Shown: one piece after another, positions 26,274 through 34,700 of the stretch
Layout of the letters: each line of letters starts with the position of its first letter
How positions within the stretch are numbered: position 1 is the first letter of the stretch
Assembly: GCA_002070105.1 (NCBI GenBank)
Contig: MWCQ01000006.1
Coordinates: 99,651 to 147,914, forward strand
Source of the DNA: Firmicutes bacterium ADurb.Bin193
GTDB lineage: Bacteria; Bacillota; Clostridia; Monoglobales; Firm-18
DNA: 48,264 nucleotides
Reading direction: 5' to 3'
The notes under the pieces: generated by a model
Seen by the model: only the letters and a program-made list of their open reading frames with translations
What the model was told of the DNA's origin: nothing
The model's database searches: none
Program-made: the position numbers and the translations under genes

Positions 26274-28458
26274 TTTGACATTCCCCAAACTTAACGACAA
26301 ACAGCGGGAGGCGGTTTTTACAACCGAGGGTCCCGTTTTGATTCTTGCGGGTGCGGGTAGCGGAAAAACAACCGTGCTTGTAAACAGGATTGCCTATCTT
26401 ATAGAGAAAAAAAGCGTAAGCCCCCACTCAATCCTTGCCATTACCTTTACCAACAAGGCGGCGGGTGAACTCGAATCAAGGCTTTCGGATATGCTCGGCG
26501 ACGAGGGAAGAGGGATTTGGGCAAAAACCTTTCACTCCGCCTGCGTGCGTTTTTTGCGCCGGGATATAGGCAGGCTCGGCTATCGGGCGGGGTTTTCCAT
26601 TTTTGACACCGCAGATCAGGTAACCGTAATGAAGGAGTGCCTTAAAAGCCTCGGCCTTTCAGACAAAAACTTTCCGCCCAAACAGATCTTGTCGCTTATC
26701 GGAAGGCTGAAGGACACGCTGACGACCCCTGAGGAGTTTATAAAGGAATATCCCAACGACTACTATTTTTCGCATGTGGGCAAGCTTTACGAGCTGTATC
26801 AGCAAAAGCTAATATCCTACGGCGCGGTTGATTTTGACGATATTATAATGCTTGCTGTAAGGCTTTTTGAGGAAAACCCGGATGTCCTCGATTTCTACCG
26901 CAAAAAGTTTAAGTACATACTTGTGGACGAGTATCAGGACACAAACCACGCCCAGTACAGGCTTGTTTCGCTTTTGGCGGAGCCTCTTCAAAACCTCTGC
27001 GTAGTAGGCGACGACGACCAGAGCATATACAAATTCAGGGGCGCGAACATAGAGAATATCCTTAGCTTTGAAAAGCAGTTCCCAAATACGAAAATCATTA
27101 AACTCGAAGAAAACTACCGCTCGACACAGAACATTCTTAATGCGGCGAACGGTGTTATAAAAAACAATCGGGGAAGAAGGGACAAGTCCCTTTGGACAAG
27201 CCGCGGCAGGGGTGAGCGCGTAAACCTTTTCTGCGGATATAATGAGTACGCGGAGGCGGAATACATAGCGGAAAAAATCGCATCGGGCGGACGAAGCTAC
27301 GGTGACTTCGCCGTTTTATACAGAATGAACGCCCAGTCGCGCGTAATAGAAAATGCTCTTTTGCAAGCCGCAATACCCTATCGTGTTGTCGGCGGACTTC
27401 GTTTTTATGACCGCAAGGAAATTAAGGATGCGGTTGCATACTTAAGGCTTATCTCAAACCTCGACGACAATGTAAGCCTTAAAAGGATTATAAACGAGCC
27501 GAAAAGGAAGCTCGGCAAAACAACCATTGACGAGGTGGAGGTGCTTTCCGCCCGACAGGGTATCGGAATGCTTGCGGTTTGCGAAAACGCAGGGGATTAT
27601 CCCTCTCTTTCAAAAGCCGCCCCAAGGCTTAAAGCCTTTGCCGATATGATAAAAAATCTTCAAAGCCAAAGTCGTCTTCCCCTGGACGAGTTTTTACGGG
27701 CGGTTTTAACCGAAACGAATTATATCCCCGCACTTGAGGCAGAAAACATCCCCGAAAATATGACAAGACTTGAAAATTTGCATGAGTTTATAAACTCCGC
27801 AAAGGAATACGAGCTCACGGATGAGACCCCCTCCCTTGAGGGCTTTCTTGAAAATATTGCCCTTATCGCGGATGTGGACAACTATGACGAAACGCAGGAC
27901 GCGGTTGCCCTTATGACCCTGCACAGCGCAAAGGGACTTGAATTCCCCGTAGTGTTTCTTGCGGGGGCGGAGGAGGGAATATTCCCCGGCTATCAGTCCA
28001 TAGCAAAGCCTGAGGAGCTTGAGGAGGAGCGCTGTCTTTGCTATGTCGGCATAACAAGAGCCAAAGAAGAGCTTCACATTACCCACACCAAGACCAGAAC
28101 TCTTTTCGGCACAACCGCTCACAACCCCGTATCAAGGTTTGTGGGAGAAATTCCCCCCGAGGTCCTAACCTGCGTGCAGGCACCCTTGTCATCGTTTGCA
28201 AGGAGTGAATACACAAGCGAATCTGCACCGTCATTGCTGACGCACCGCCGAAACGCACCTTCGACTGCCGCTTCGAAACCAAAGGTAACAATGTCCTTTT
28301 CAGCCGGAGAAAGGGTCTTGCATAAAAAGTTCGGAGAAGGTATAATATTAAAGGCTACCGAAGTCGGAAATGACTTTCATCTTGAGATAGCCTTCAAAAA
28401 CGCGGGAACAAAAAATCTTCTGGCGGCTTACGCAAACCTTTCAAAGCTGCAACCATAG
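26266..28458 (+). CDS. pcrA: ATP-dependent DNA helicase PcrA/UvrD
   Basis: A 730-residue superfamily 1A helicase that unwinds 3'-to-5' in repair and replication and clears RecA filaments. The Walker A motif AGAGSGKTT is at 28-36, Walker B 'DEYQDTNHAQYRL', motif III 'VGDDDQSIYKFRGA', and a C-terminal Tudor-like region near 680-730 ('GERVLHKKFGEG') that binds RNA polymerase in PcrA. ATG 26266 overlaps mnmA by eight bases, so it is translated with the sulfur genes, a link with no obvious functional reason. Confidence 0.94.
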   Translation: MLDLTFPKLNDKQREAVFTTEGPVLILAGAGSGKTTVLVNRIAYLIEKKSVSPHSILAITFTNKAAGELESRLSDMLGDEGRGIWAKTFHSACVRFLRRDIGRLGYRAGFSIFDTADQVTVMKECLKSLGLSDKNFPPKQILSLIGRLKDTLTTPEEFIKEYPNDYYFSHVGKLYELYQQKLISYGAVDFDDIIMLAVRLFEENPDVLDFYRKKFKYILVDEYQDTNHAQYRLVSLLAEPLQNLCVVGDDDQSIYKFRGANIENILSFEKQFPNTKIIKLEENYRSTQNILNAANGVIKNNRGRRDKSLWTSRGRGERVNLFCGYNEYAEAEYIAEKIASGGRSYGDFAVLYRMNAQSRVIENALLQAAIPYRVVGGLRFYDRKEIKDAVAYLRLISNLDDNVSLKRIINEPKRKLGKTTIDEVEVLSARQGIGMLAVCENAGDYPSLSKAAPRLKAFADMIKNLQSQSRLPLDEFLRAVLTETNYIPALEAENIPENMTRLENLHEFINSAKEYELTDETPSLEGFLENIALIADVDNYDETQDAVALMTLHSAKGLEFPVVFLAGAEEGIFPGYQSIAKPEELEEERCLCYVGITRAKEELHITHTKTRTLFGTTAHNPVSRFVGEIPPEVLTCVQAPLSSFARSEYTSESAPSLLTHRRNAPSTAASKPKVTMSFSAGERVLHKKFGEGIILKATEVGNDFHLEIAFKNAGTKNLLAAYANLSKLQP

Positions 28459-28468
28459 TCTATTATTA

Positions 28469-28482
28469 GAAGGAGGTCCTTC
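28469..28482 (+). promoter_or_regulatory. Small hairpin holding the yerC ribosome binding site
   Basis: GAAGG (28469-28473) and CCTTC (28478-28482) can pair around AGGT, so the AAGGAGGT element of the next gene is split between stem and loop. The stem is short; an effect on translation is only possible. Confidence 0.35.
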
Positions 28483-28484
28483 GC

Positions 28485-28772
28485 TTGAAAAACAAAGGGG
28501 ATTACGAGGCACTTTACAGGGCTGTTTTGGCGCTTGAAACAACAGAGGAGTGCGAGGCATTTTTTTCGGACTTATGCACAAGGCTTGAAATAAAAGCGAT
28601 GGCCCAACGGCTTGAGGTTGCGAAAATGCTGTCACAGAAACAGGTATACAACAAAATCGTAGAAAAAACGGGGGCGTCAAGCGCAACCGTAAGCCGTGTA
28701 AGCCGAAGCCTGAATCATGGCGAAAACGGATACAAACTTATTCTTCAAAGGCTTGAAAAACAGGGTCTTTAA
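28485..28772 (+). CDS. yerC: TrpR-like DNA-binding protein (YerC/YecD family)
   Basis: A 95-residue helical protein of the TrpR/YerC superfamily. A helix-turn-helix is visible at about 50-75 (MLSQKQVYNKIVEKTGASSA-type region followed by 'TVSRVSRSLNHG'). The TTG start at 28485 has a perfect AAGGAGGT seven bases earlier. The family is a putative repressor with no known target; in Bacillus subtilis yerC lies near pcrA as well, so the neighbourhood is conserved. Confidence 0.87.
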   Translation: MKNKGDYEALYRAVLALETTEECEAFFSDLCTRLEIKAMAQRLEVAKMLSQKQVYNKIVEKTGASSATVSRVSRSLNHGENGYKLILQRLEKQGL

Positions 28773-28801
28773 GCTAACTGCAATGAAGGGGGGCGGCATA
28801 A

Positions 28802-29539
28802 GTGAAAAGCTATGCAGACTTTGCATATATTTATGACCGCCTGATTGACGAGAACTACAACAGGTGGGCAGACTATATCGAGGAGGTTTTCCGGCGTTAT
28901 TCCGAAAAAACGAGCCTTGTTTTAGACCTTGCATGCGGAACGGGGACGCTTACCACCATTCTTGCAAAAAGAGGCTATGACATGATAGGTCTTGACATTT
29001 CCCCGGACATGCTGAGCATTGCCGAAACCAAGCGGGGGAGCCTTCCTATTCGGTATATATGCAATGATATGACCGATTTTGAGCTTTACGGAACAGTAGA
29101 TGCCGTAATATGCACGCTTGACGGAATAAACTATATTACCGACACAAAAAAGCTGAAAAAAACATTTTCGCTTGTCAAAAATTATTTAAATCCCGGCGGC
29201 CTGTTTGTTTTTGACATAAACAGCAAATATAAAATAAGTAAAATACTCGGCAATAATTGTTTTGTAAACGAACACGGAAATATCTTCTATACATGGGAAA
29301 ATATTTATAGCCCGAAAACCGGGGTTTGCACATACCAGCTAACATTTTTTGTGCAAAATGGGGAAACATATGATAGAGTAGACGAATTACAAAAGCAACG
29401 CGCCTATTCTCAAAAAAGCATGGAAAAGATGCTTTCACAGTCGGGGCTTACGGTTTTGGGTTGCTTCGACGGTCTTTCGTTTTCTCCCCCCGATAAAAAA
29501 AGTGAGCGTTTAATGCTTGTCTGCAAAAATATTTGTTGA
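28802..29539 (+). CDS. Class I SAM-dependent methyltransferase
   Basis: A 245-residue methyltransferase with the SAM loop 'DLACGTGTL' at 42-50, motif II near 'GLDISPDML' and 'YICNDMTDF' as the next acidic loop. The N-terminus 'YADFAYIYDRLID' is typical of a Clostridia/Bacilli family of unknown substrate (YqeM-like). GTG 28802 follows AAGGGGGGCGG. Its stop overlaps the -35 box of the next promoter, so the pcrA-yerC transcription unit probably ends around here. Confidence 0.82.
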   Translation: MKSYADFAYIYDRLIDENYNRWADYIEEVFRRYSEKTSLVLDLACGTGTLTTILAKRGYDMIGLDISPDMLSIAETKRGSLPIRYICNDMTDFELYGTVDAVICTLDGINYITDTKKLKKTFSLVKNYLNPGGLFVFDINSKYKISKILGNNCFVNEHGNIFYTWENIYSPKTGVCTYQLTFFVQNGETYDRVDELQKQRAYSQKSMEKMLSQSGLTVLGCFDGLSFSPPDKKSERLMLVCKNIC

Positions 29540-29564
29540 CATTGCACGGGTTATATGCTAAACT
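29536..29564 (+). promoter_or_regulatory. Strong extended -10 promoter of the cold-shock gene
   Basis: TTGACA at 29536-29541, 17 bases, then TGC-TAAACT with the -10 at 29559-29564: a consensus -35 plus an extended -10. The -35 overlaps the end of the preceding methyltransferase gene. The leader is short (about 35 bases), unlike the long leaders of enterobacterial cspA. Confidence 0.78.
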
Positions 29565-29607
29565 TGTCAGTAGCATGTCATATGCAAAGTAATAGGAGGT
29601 ATTTTTA

Positions 29608-29808
29608 ATGCAAAGAGGTAAGGTAAAATGGTTCAACGCAGAAAAGGGTTACGGCTTTATTGAAAGCGACGACGGAACAGATGTATTTGTTCACTTCTCC
29701 GCAATCGCCATGGAGGGATATAAATCCCTTGAGGAAGGCGCGGAAGTAGAGTTCGAAGTAATTGAAGGCGCTAAAGGTCCGCAAGCTGCGAATGTATCCA
29801 AAATATGA
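29608..29808 (+). CDS. Cold-shock protein (Csp family)
   Basis: A 66-residue, single-domain OB-fold RNA chaperone that binds single-stranded nucleic acid. RNP1 'KGYGFIE' and RNP2 'VFVHFSAI' are intact; the start '[18 protein letters not shown]' is that of the CspA/CspD group. ATG 29608 follows TAGGAGGT. It has its own strong promoter and a terminator behind, so it is a monocistronic gene. Confidence 0.96.
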   Translation: MQRGKVKWFNAEKGYGFIESDDGTDVFVHFSAIAMEGYKSLEEGAEVEFEVIEGAKGPQAANVSKI

Positions 29809-29858
29809 TTGTCGGCCTTAAACATAGATATGTTTAATCGATAATGTAATGAACCCCG

Positions 29859-29893
29859 TGCCCTCCGCTCTTGCGGGGGGCATTGTTCTTTCG
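29859..29893 (+). terminator. Rho-independent terminator after csp
   Basis: Ten-base arms TGCCCTCCGC (29859-29868) and GCGGGGGGCA (29873-29882), one U-G pair, loop TCTT, then TTGTTCTTT. It ends the cold-shock transcript before hslO. Confidence 0.78.
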
Positions 29894-29945
29894 GTGTAAG
29901 ATTTATCTGTTTCAAATTATAGATTGGATAAAGAAGGTGATCTTA

Positions 29946-30839
29946 ATGGATCATATAGCCATAGCTCTTACGGATGATGCCGCGCTTCGCGTTTATGCGG
30001 CGATTACGACCGATACCGTAAAAGAAGCACAAATTCTTCACAAAAGCTATCCCGTTGCGACAGCTGCCCTCGGACGGACGCTGACCGCCGGGGCGATTAT
30101 GGGTGCAATGCTGAAGGGCGACAAAGGAAGCATAACAATTCAAATTAAGGGCGACGGACCTTTGGGTACGATAATTGTAGTGTCGGATTCAAAAAGCAAT
30201 GTCCGCGGTTATGTTTCAAACCCCGATATATCAATGCCTCCCCGTGCCGACGGAAAGCTTGATGTAGGCGGCGGCGTGGGTAAAAACGGCTTTGTAAACA
30301 TTGTCAGGGATTTGGGCATGGGAAAGCCCTATGCCGGTCATATTGAGCTTGTTTCCGGCGAAATAGCCGAGGATTTGACCAAATATTTTGCTGTCAGCGA
30401 GCAGATTCCGACAGCGATGGCTCTCGGCGTTTTGGTTGACACCGACGGCTCTGTAGCCGCATCGGGCGGTTTTATCGTTCAGCTTATGCCCGGCTTCGGG
30501 TACGGGGACGACGAAATAATCACAAGGCTTGAGGAAACGATTAAAACTCTTCCCTCAGTAACAAAGATGATTGCGGACGGAGCAGACGGGGAGGGTATAA
30601 TAAATGCGCTTTTGGAAGGTACACCGTATAATGTTCTGGAAAAGCGCGGCGTGCGGTATAAATGCGGGTGCAGCTATAAGCGGGTTGAGCGCGCGCTTAT
30701 ATCCATCGGCGAAAAAGACCTGCTCTCTCTGATTGAAGACGGCATTGACGCAGTGATTGATTGCAACTTTTGCGACAAGAAATATGTGTTCTCTGTCGAG
30801 CACTTAAAAGCGCTTCTGCGCAAATGCCGAAAGAGTTGA
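29946..30839 (+). CDS. hslO: Redox-regulated chaperone Hsp33
   Basis: A 297-residue holdase chaperone that is switched on by oxidation of four zinc-binding cysteines. They are present as CxC at Cys240/Cys242 and CxxC at Cys273/Cys276 near the C-terminus. The N-terminal 'DAALRVYAAITTDTVKEA' and 'VSGEIAEDL' are family marks. ATG 29946 behind GAAGGTGAT is the start; the open frame further upstream overlaps the terminator. Last protein-coding gene before the tRNA array. Confidence 0.94.
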   Translation: MDHIAIALTDDAALRVYAAITTDTVKEAQILHKSYPVATAALGRTLTAGAIMGAMLKGDKGSITIQIKGDGPLGTIIVVSDSKSNVRGYVSNPDISMPPRADGKLDVGGGVGKNGFVNIVRDLGMGKPYAGHIELVSGEIAEDLTKYFAVSEQIPTAMALGVLVDTDGSVAASGGFIVQLMPGFGYGDDEIITRLEETIKTLPSVTKMIADGADGEGIINALLEGTPYNVLEKRGVRYKCGCSYKRVERALISIGEKDLLSLIEDGIDAVIDCNFCDKKYVFSVEHLKALLRKCRKS

Positions 30840-30857
30840 AAAATTTTAAAAAAACTA

Positions 30858-30886
30858 TTGACTTTGCAATGGTTATCCCTTATAAT
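30858..30886 (+). promoter_or_regulatory. Promoter of the tRNA array
   Basis: TTGACT at 30858-30863, 17-base spacer, TATAAT at 30881-30886, 32 bases before the first tRNA. A near-perfect sigma-A promoter, as expected for a stable-RNA operon. Confidence 0.85.
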
Positions 30887-30918
30887 ATATCTTGCGCTAT
30901 CGCATTCGCGCAGATGTT

Positions 30919-30995
30919 GGCCCGGTAGTTCAGTTGGTTAGAATGCCAGCCTGTCACGCTGGAGGTCGAGGGTTCGAGCCCCTTCCGGGTCGCCA
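30919..30995 (+). tRNA. tRNA-Asp (GTC)
   Basis: A full cloverleaf. The acceptor GGCCCGG pairs with CCGGGTC, the anticodon loop CTGTCAC holds GTC at 30953-30955, and the T arm has GGTTCGA. The CCA end is encoded. First tRNA of the array, directly behind the promoter. Confidence 0.97.
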
Positions 30996-31022
30996 ACAAG
31001 TTGCTAGTTAATAATAGTTTTC

Positions 31023-31098
31023 GGGAGCATAGCTCAGCTGGGAGAGCATCTGCCTTACAAGCAGAGGGTCATAGGTTCGATCCCTATTGCTCCCACCA
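31023..31098 (+). tRNA. tRNA-Val (TAC)
   Basis: Acceptor GGGAGCA pairs with TGCTCCC; loop CTTACAA holds the anticodon TAC at 31056-31058; T arm GGTTCGA; CCA encoded. TAC with a U34 is a plausible substrate for the TrmR/TrhP modification encoded upstream. Confidence 0.97.
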
Positions 31099-31149
31099 TT
31101 AACTTTTCTAACAGACCGCAAGCACAGTGTGAGCGATAGCGGTTAACCT

Positions 31150-31225
31150 GCCTCTGTAGCTCAGTCGGTAGAGCAAGGGACTGAAAATCCCTGTGTCGGC
31201 GGTTCGATTCCACCCGGAGGCACCA
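31150..31225 (+). tRNA. tRNA-Phe (GAA)
   Basis: Acceptor GCCTCTG pairs with CGGAGGC (one U-G pair); loop CTGAAAA with anticodon GAA at 31183-31185; T arm GGTTCGA; CCA encoded. Confidence 0.97.
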
Positions 31226-31322
31226 CTTCACTTTATCTGCTTGCTTTTTGTTGGGTGGTATTCCATGCAGTATGAAAAGCTTGTTTAATGCCGTGGCTTT
31301 AGAAAAAGAACCAATATGATTT

Positions 31323-31397
31323 GCGGGAGTGGCTCAGTGGTAGAGCGTCACCTTGCCAAGGTGAACGTCGCGAGTTCGAATCTCGTCTTCCGCTCCA
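31323..31397 (+). tRNA. tRNA-Gly (GCC)
   Basis: Acceptor GCGGGAG pairs with CTTCCGC; loop TTGCCAA with anticodon GCC at 31355-31357; CCA encoded. A 97-base spacer without visible features separates it from tRNA-Phe. Confidence 0.97.
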
Positions 31398-31400
31398 TCA

Positions 31401-31435
31401 GTATCAATCCTCGTTGAATCAATGCGGATTGATAC
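31401..31435 (+). repeat. Inverted repeat in the tRNA-Gly trailer
   Basis: GTATCAATCC (31401-31410) and GGATTGATAC (31426-31435) are perfect ten-base complements around 15 bases, four bases after the CCA. A related shorter repeat, GTATCA/TGATAC at 31579-31595, follows tRNA-Cys. Probably a 3' processing or protective hairpin. Confidence 0.6.
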
Positions 31436-31440
31436 GCACT

Positions 31441-31463
31441 AAAGACGCGAATTGCGTCTTTTA
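31441..31463 (+). terminator. Terminator between tRNA-Gly and tRNA-Cys
   Basis: AAAGACGC (31441-31448), loop GAATT, GCGTCTTT (31454-31461), then TATT. This should end the Asp-Val-Phe-Gly transcript, at least partly. Confidence 0.65.
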
Positions 31464-31491
31464 TTGTCTGCCTGAAATTATTTATTAATAC
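31464..31491 (+). promoter_or_regulatory. Weak promoter candidate for tRNA-Cys
   Basis: TTGTCT at 31464-31469 and TAATAC at 31486-31491 with a 16-base spacer, just before tRNA-Cys. Suggested only because a terminator precedes the gene. Confidence 0.3.
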
Positions 31492-31498
31492 ATCGTAA

Positions 31499-31573
31499 GG
31501 CGCCATAGCCAAGTGGTAAGGCAGAGGCCTGCAAAGCCTTTATCCCCCGGTTCAAATCCGGGTGGCGCCTCCA
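31499..31573 (+). tRNA. tRNA-Cys (GCA)
   Basis: Acceptor GGCGCCA pairs with TGGCGCC; loop CTGCAAA with anticodon GCA at 31531-31533; CCA encoded. Last host gene before the right-hand prophage. Confidence 0.97.
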
Positions 31574-31599
31574 CATCAGTATCATACTTTGATACAAGC

Positions 31600-31643
31600 C
31601 AAAAGCCCAGTTATACTGGGCTTTTGACGTATCCGGACTTTTT
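31600..31643 (+). terminator. Terminator after tRNA-Cys
   Basis: CAAAAGCCCAG (31600-31610) and CTGGGCTTTTG (31616-31626) are perfect 11-base arms around TTATA; a second T run follows at about 31636. It can act in both directions and also faces the recombinase genes. Confidence 0.72.
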
Positions 31644-31688
31644 TTATAACATGATTTTTAGTCGTTTTTAAGTTTTCATATTTCTCTT

Positions 31689-31749
31689 TTACCCCCCTGT
31701 GCTTTTTTGCGTAAAAGTTACCCCCCCTTGCCCAAATTTTTACCCCCCA
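31689..31749. repeat. Three TTACCCCCC repeats beside the recombinase gene
   Basis: TTACCCCCC occurs at 31689-31697, 31719-31727 (with one more C) and 31740-31748, within 60 bases, between the tRNA array and the stop of the last recombinase gene. On the other strand these are G6-7 runs followed by TAA. The place suggests the element end or recombinase binding region; this is inference. Confidence 0.55.
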
Positions 31750-31764
31750 CTGTGAAAAACGCAG

Positions 31765-33366
31765 TCATAGAGCCACATTTTCGGTCTGACCGGTTCTGAA
31801 TATCACTTCAAGATGTGCTTTATGAACAATTACGGACTGAGCGAGCAGATTCCAAAGCGACTCGTCAAATTCAGCCAGGGCGGCAGGCTGTGCTTTAAGG
31901 GTTTGTATAAATTCCATGCACCGTATTTTTCGGGCAGCCAGTTCGGTTTTATTGTTTTCTAATTTTTCAATCTCAGAGACAGCTGTTTTGTATTGCTCTG
32001 CAAGGGCATCATATTGGCGATTGTATTGCTCTTGGTTCAGCACGGTTTTGGAGTTATGGTCAATGAGAGCCTTTGTTTTGAGTTCGATAACCTCCAGTTC
32101 ATCATGCAGCTTTTTAATCGCCGCCTCGGTTTTATTCCCTGATAATGTTTCATTTATAATCGTTTCAAGAGAATTTACAACTTCATCTCTGCAATCAAAA
32201 ATCCGATTGAACGCTGTGACAAAGGCTGATTTAATGGTCTCTTCGTCAAGGTGAGGTAAATCACATTCTTTTTTACCCTTTGTTTTGTATTTTTCATTGC
32301 ATCGCCATATTACTCTTTTGTATTGAGTGTTCGAGTGCCACACCTTTCGTCCAAAGAATCCACCGCACTGTCCGCAGATAATCCGCCCCCCGAAAGGGCT
32401 GTCAGTGCATATGCGTTTCCCTGTACGAAGTTCCTTTCGTCTTGCAATTTCCGCCTGTGCCAATTCAAAAACCTCCCTGCTGACAATGGCAGGGTGACTG
32501 TTTTCAACATAATACTGTGGGAGTGCTCCGTTGTTTTTCACTACCTTTTTGGAAAGAAAGTCTACCACATATCCCTTTTGCAAAAGGGCATCGCCTTGAT
32601 ATTTTTCATTGCGAAGCATGGAGTTAATGGTTCCCGTGTGCCACTGCTGACCGCCACCCGGCGCAGGAATACCCTTGCTTTCAAGATAGCGCTTGATTCC
32701 GCCCTCGGTTTTGCCTTCAATAAACAATTTGAAAATAATCCTGACTGTTTTTGCTTCATCTTCATTTATGATGATATTCCCATCACCATCTTTATCAAAA
32801 CCCAAGAATCGCCGGGTTGGTATGAAAACCTCTCCGTCGGCATATCGTTTCCGCTTTCCCCATGCTACATTTTCTGAAAGGCATCGGATTTCGTCCTGTG
32901 CCAGTGCTGCAAGGATTGTAAGCAGAACCTCGCCCTTGGAATCAAGGGTATTGATGTTTTGGTTCTCAAAATATATGCCAATTCCCTTATCCTTAAGCTG
33001 ACGAACATAAGTAAGGGTATCAAGGGTGTTTCGGGCAAAACGGCTGATGGCTTTGGTGACAATAAAATCAATTCTACCATCCACAGCGTCGCGTATCATT
33101 TCATTAAAACCGTCTCTCTTTTTTGCCGAGGTTCCCGTTATACCTTCGTCTGCATACACCTTTACAAATTCCCACTCGGGGTTTTGGCGGATATAATTTT
33201 CATAATAATTGCACTGTGCCTCATATGAGCCTTGCTGTTCCTCGGTGTCGGTGCTGACCCTTGCATATGCCGCAACGCGCTTCCGGCGGCAGGAATGAAT
33301 AGCTGACTCGGCAGCCGCGGCTTTTTTGGCGGGTATAACAGTTAATTTTTTCGTTGCTGTTGTCAT
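31765..33366 (-). CDS. Large serine recombinase B (integrase)
   Basis: A 533-residue large serine recombinase that integrates or excises the element. It has the resolvase domain with catalytic Ser38 in 'AAYARVSTDT' and 'AISRFARNTLDTL', the recombinase domain (about 190-300), a zinc ribbon (GRIICGQCGGFFGRK ... WRCNEK) and a C-terminal coiled coil of about 90 residues that usually controls direction. It starts at ATG 33366 overlapping the upstream recombinase by four bases. It is the final gene of the element. Confidence 0.92.
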   Translation of the reverse strand: MTTATKKLTVIPAKKAAAAESAIHSCRRKRVAAYARVSTDTEEQQGSYEAQCNYYENYIRQNPEWEFVKVYADEGITGTSAKKRDGFNEMIRDAVDGRIDFIVTKAISRFARNTLDTLTYVRQLKDKGIGIYFENQNINTLDSKGEVLLTILAALAQDEIRCLSENVAWGKRKRYADGEVFIPTRRFLGFDKDGDGNIIINEDEAKTVRIIFKLFIEGKTEGGIKRYLESKGIPAPGGGQQWHTGTINSMLRNEKYQGDALLQKGYVVDFLSKKVVKNNGALPQYYVENSHPAIVSREVFELAQAEIARRKELRTGKRICTDSPFGGRIICGQCGGFFGRKVWHSNTQYKRVIWRCNEKYKTKGKKECDLPHLDEETIKSAFVTAFNRIFDCRDEVVNSLETIINETLSGNKTEAAIKKLHDELEVIELKTKALIDHNSKTVLNQEQYNRQYDALAEQYKTAVSEIEKLENNKTELAARKIRCMEFIQTLKAQPAALAEFDESLWNLLAQSVIVHKAHLEVIFRTGQTENVAL

Positions 33367-34637
33367 GCTTTATGCCCCTTTCTTAACTTGGCATAGTTTT
33401 CTGCTTTCATTTCATCCGTCCATTTTCGGCTTTCAGCCTGCCATACGGTTTCAAATTCTGTGCTGTCAGTAAAAATAAATTTCAGTCTATTTTCAGGGAA
33501 AACCACAATCTGCCTTACTTCCTTGTCAAAACCCAATACGATGCTATCAAGTATCTGTTCGGGAATTTGTTTTGACTGACAGTGCTTTTTCCCCATGGTA
33601 TTGAACGTGGAACAAATCCAAATGGATTTAGCATATTTAGTCCCCGCATTGTTGATTTTGTGCCTGTAATTTTTACCGCAAATGCCGCACATGATTTTTC
33701 CTGAATATGAATATTCTCTTGCAGGGGAAGTTTCAACGTGGTATCGCTGCCGGCGGATTTGCATTTCAGCCTGAACTGCATCAAAGGTATTTCTGTCTAC
33801 AATCGGTTCGTGATTGTTATGTACGATATACATTGGCAATTCGCCTTCGTTTATTGACTTCTTCTTTTCAAGGTGATTCGAAACATAAACTTTCTGTAAT
33901 ATCAAGTCCCCGGCATATTTTTCGTTTTTTAATATGTCCCGTACTTTTTTAGCATTCCATAGCTTCCCGAGTTTCGTTTTAAGTCCAAGGTCATTCAATT
34001 TGTTTGCTATAGCAAGACTGCCCAGTCCGCTTAAATAATCCGAAAAAATCAGCTTTACCGTTTCTGCCTCGGTATCGTTTACAAAAAGCTGTCCATGAAC
34101 CGTGTCATACCCTAAAATTGAGAATGTGTTTGGAATTCCTTCTTTAAATTTGTTTCTGATACGCCACTTGCAATCCTCGCTGACATTGTAGCTTTGTTCC
34201 TGTGCGAAAGCAGAGAGGACGGTAAGCATAAGCTCACCGCCCTCAGATAGTGTATCAATATTTTCTTCCTCGAAATAGACAGATATGCCTTTTTCCCTGA
34301 GCCTTCGTACGTATTCCAGTGTGGTTACCGTGTTTCTTGCGAAACGGCTGATTGCCTTTGTAATCACCATATCAATCCGCCCCGCTTCACAGTCGGCCAT
34401 GAGCCGCTGAAACTCCGGGCGGTCCTGTTTTGTGCCAGTCAATGCCTCATCTGCATAAACACCAGCAAATTTCCAATCGGGCCGGCTTTGTATGAGTTCG
34501 TTGTAATAACTTACCTGCGCGGATAGTGAATGGAGCATTGCGTCTTTGCCACTGGATACTCTGGCATAGGCGGCGACACGCTTTCGGGGTTGTAACGCCG
34601 CTGGCATCATGTTGATTTTTGTAACTTTTTTTGCCAT
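33363..34637 (-). CDS. Large serine recombinase A (integrase)
   Basis: A 424-residue serine recombinase with catalytic Ser28 in 'AAYARVSSGKD', 'AISRFARNTVTTLEYVRRL', the recombinase domain and a zinc ribbon (KIMCGICGKNYRHK ... WICSTF). Unlike its partner it lacks the long coiled-coil end, closing about 60 residues after the ribbon. ATG 34637 behind GGAAGGAGG is the start; the open frame 11 codons longer has no such site. A four-base overlap with recombinase B implies joint translation, so the two may act together. Confidence 0.9.
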   Translation of the reverse strand: MAKKVTKINMMPAALQPRKRVAAYARVSSGKDAMLHSLSAQVSYYNELIQSRPDWKFAGVYADEALTGTKQDRPEFQRLMADCEAGRIDMVITKAISRFARNTVTTLEYVRRLREKGISVYFEEENIDTLSEGGELMLTVLSAFAQEQSYNVSEDCKWRIRNKFKEGIPNTFSILGYDTVHGQLFVNDTEAETVKLIFSDYLSGLGSLAIANKLNDLGLKTKLGKLWNAKKVRDILKNEKYAGDLILQKVYVSNHLEKKKSINEGELPMYIVHNNHEPIVDRNTFDAVQAEMQIRRQRYHVETSPAREYSYSGKIMCGICGKNYRHKINNAGTKYAKSIWICSTFNTMGKKHCQSKQIPEQILDSIVLGFDKEVRQIVVFPENRLKFIFTDSTEFETVWQAESRKWTDEMKAENYAKLRKGHKA

Positions 34638-34700
34638 ATAAAAGCCTCCTTCCACATTGTATATTGCCATAGAAGTGCCGATATATCAAGGCTTCGGCGA

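Noticed and set aside
31226..31322. Possible small gene or RNA in the spacer between tRNA-Phe and tRNA-Gly
   Set aside because: No start with ribosome binding site, no hairpin and no promoter are seen.
31499..31573. tRNA-Cys as the attachment gene of the right prophage
   Set aside because: The tRNA is complete with its own terminator, and serine recombinases rarely use tRNA genes. The repeat ATCAGTATCA also follows tRNA-Gly, so it is not a clear att duplication.
31689..31749. C-tract repeats as a CRISPR array
   Set aside because: Units are only nine bases, spacing is uneven, and no cas gene is near.
34638..34700. Promoter for the recombinase genes (TTGATA and TATACA)
   Set aside because: The spacer is about 20 bases, too long for a convincing sigma-A promoter.
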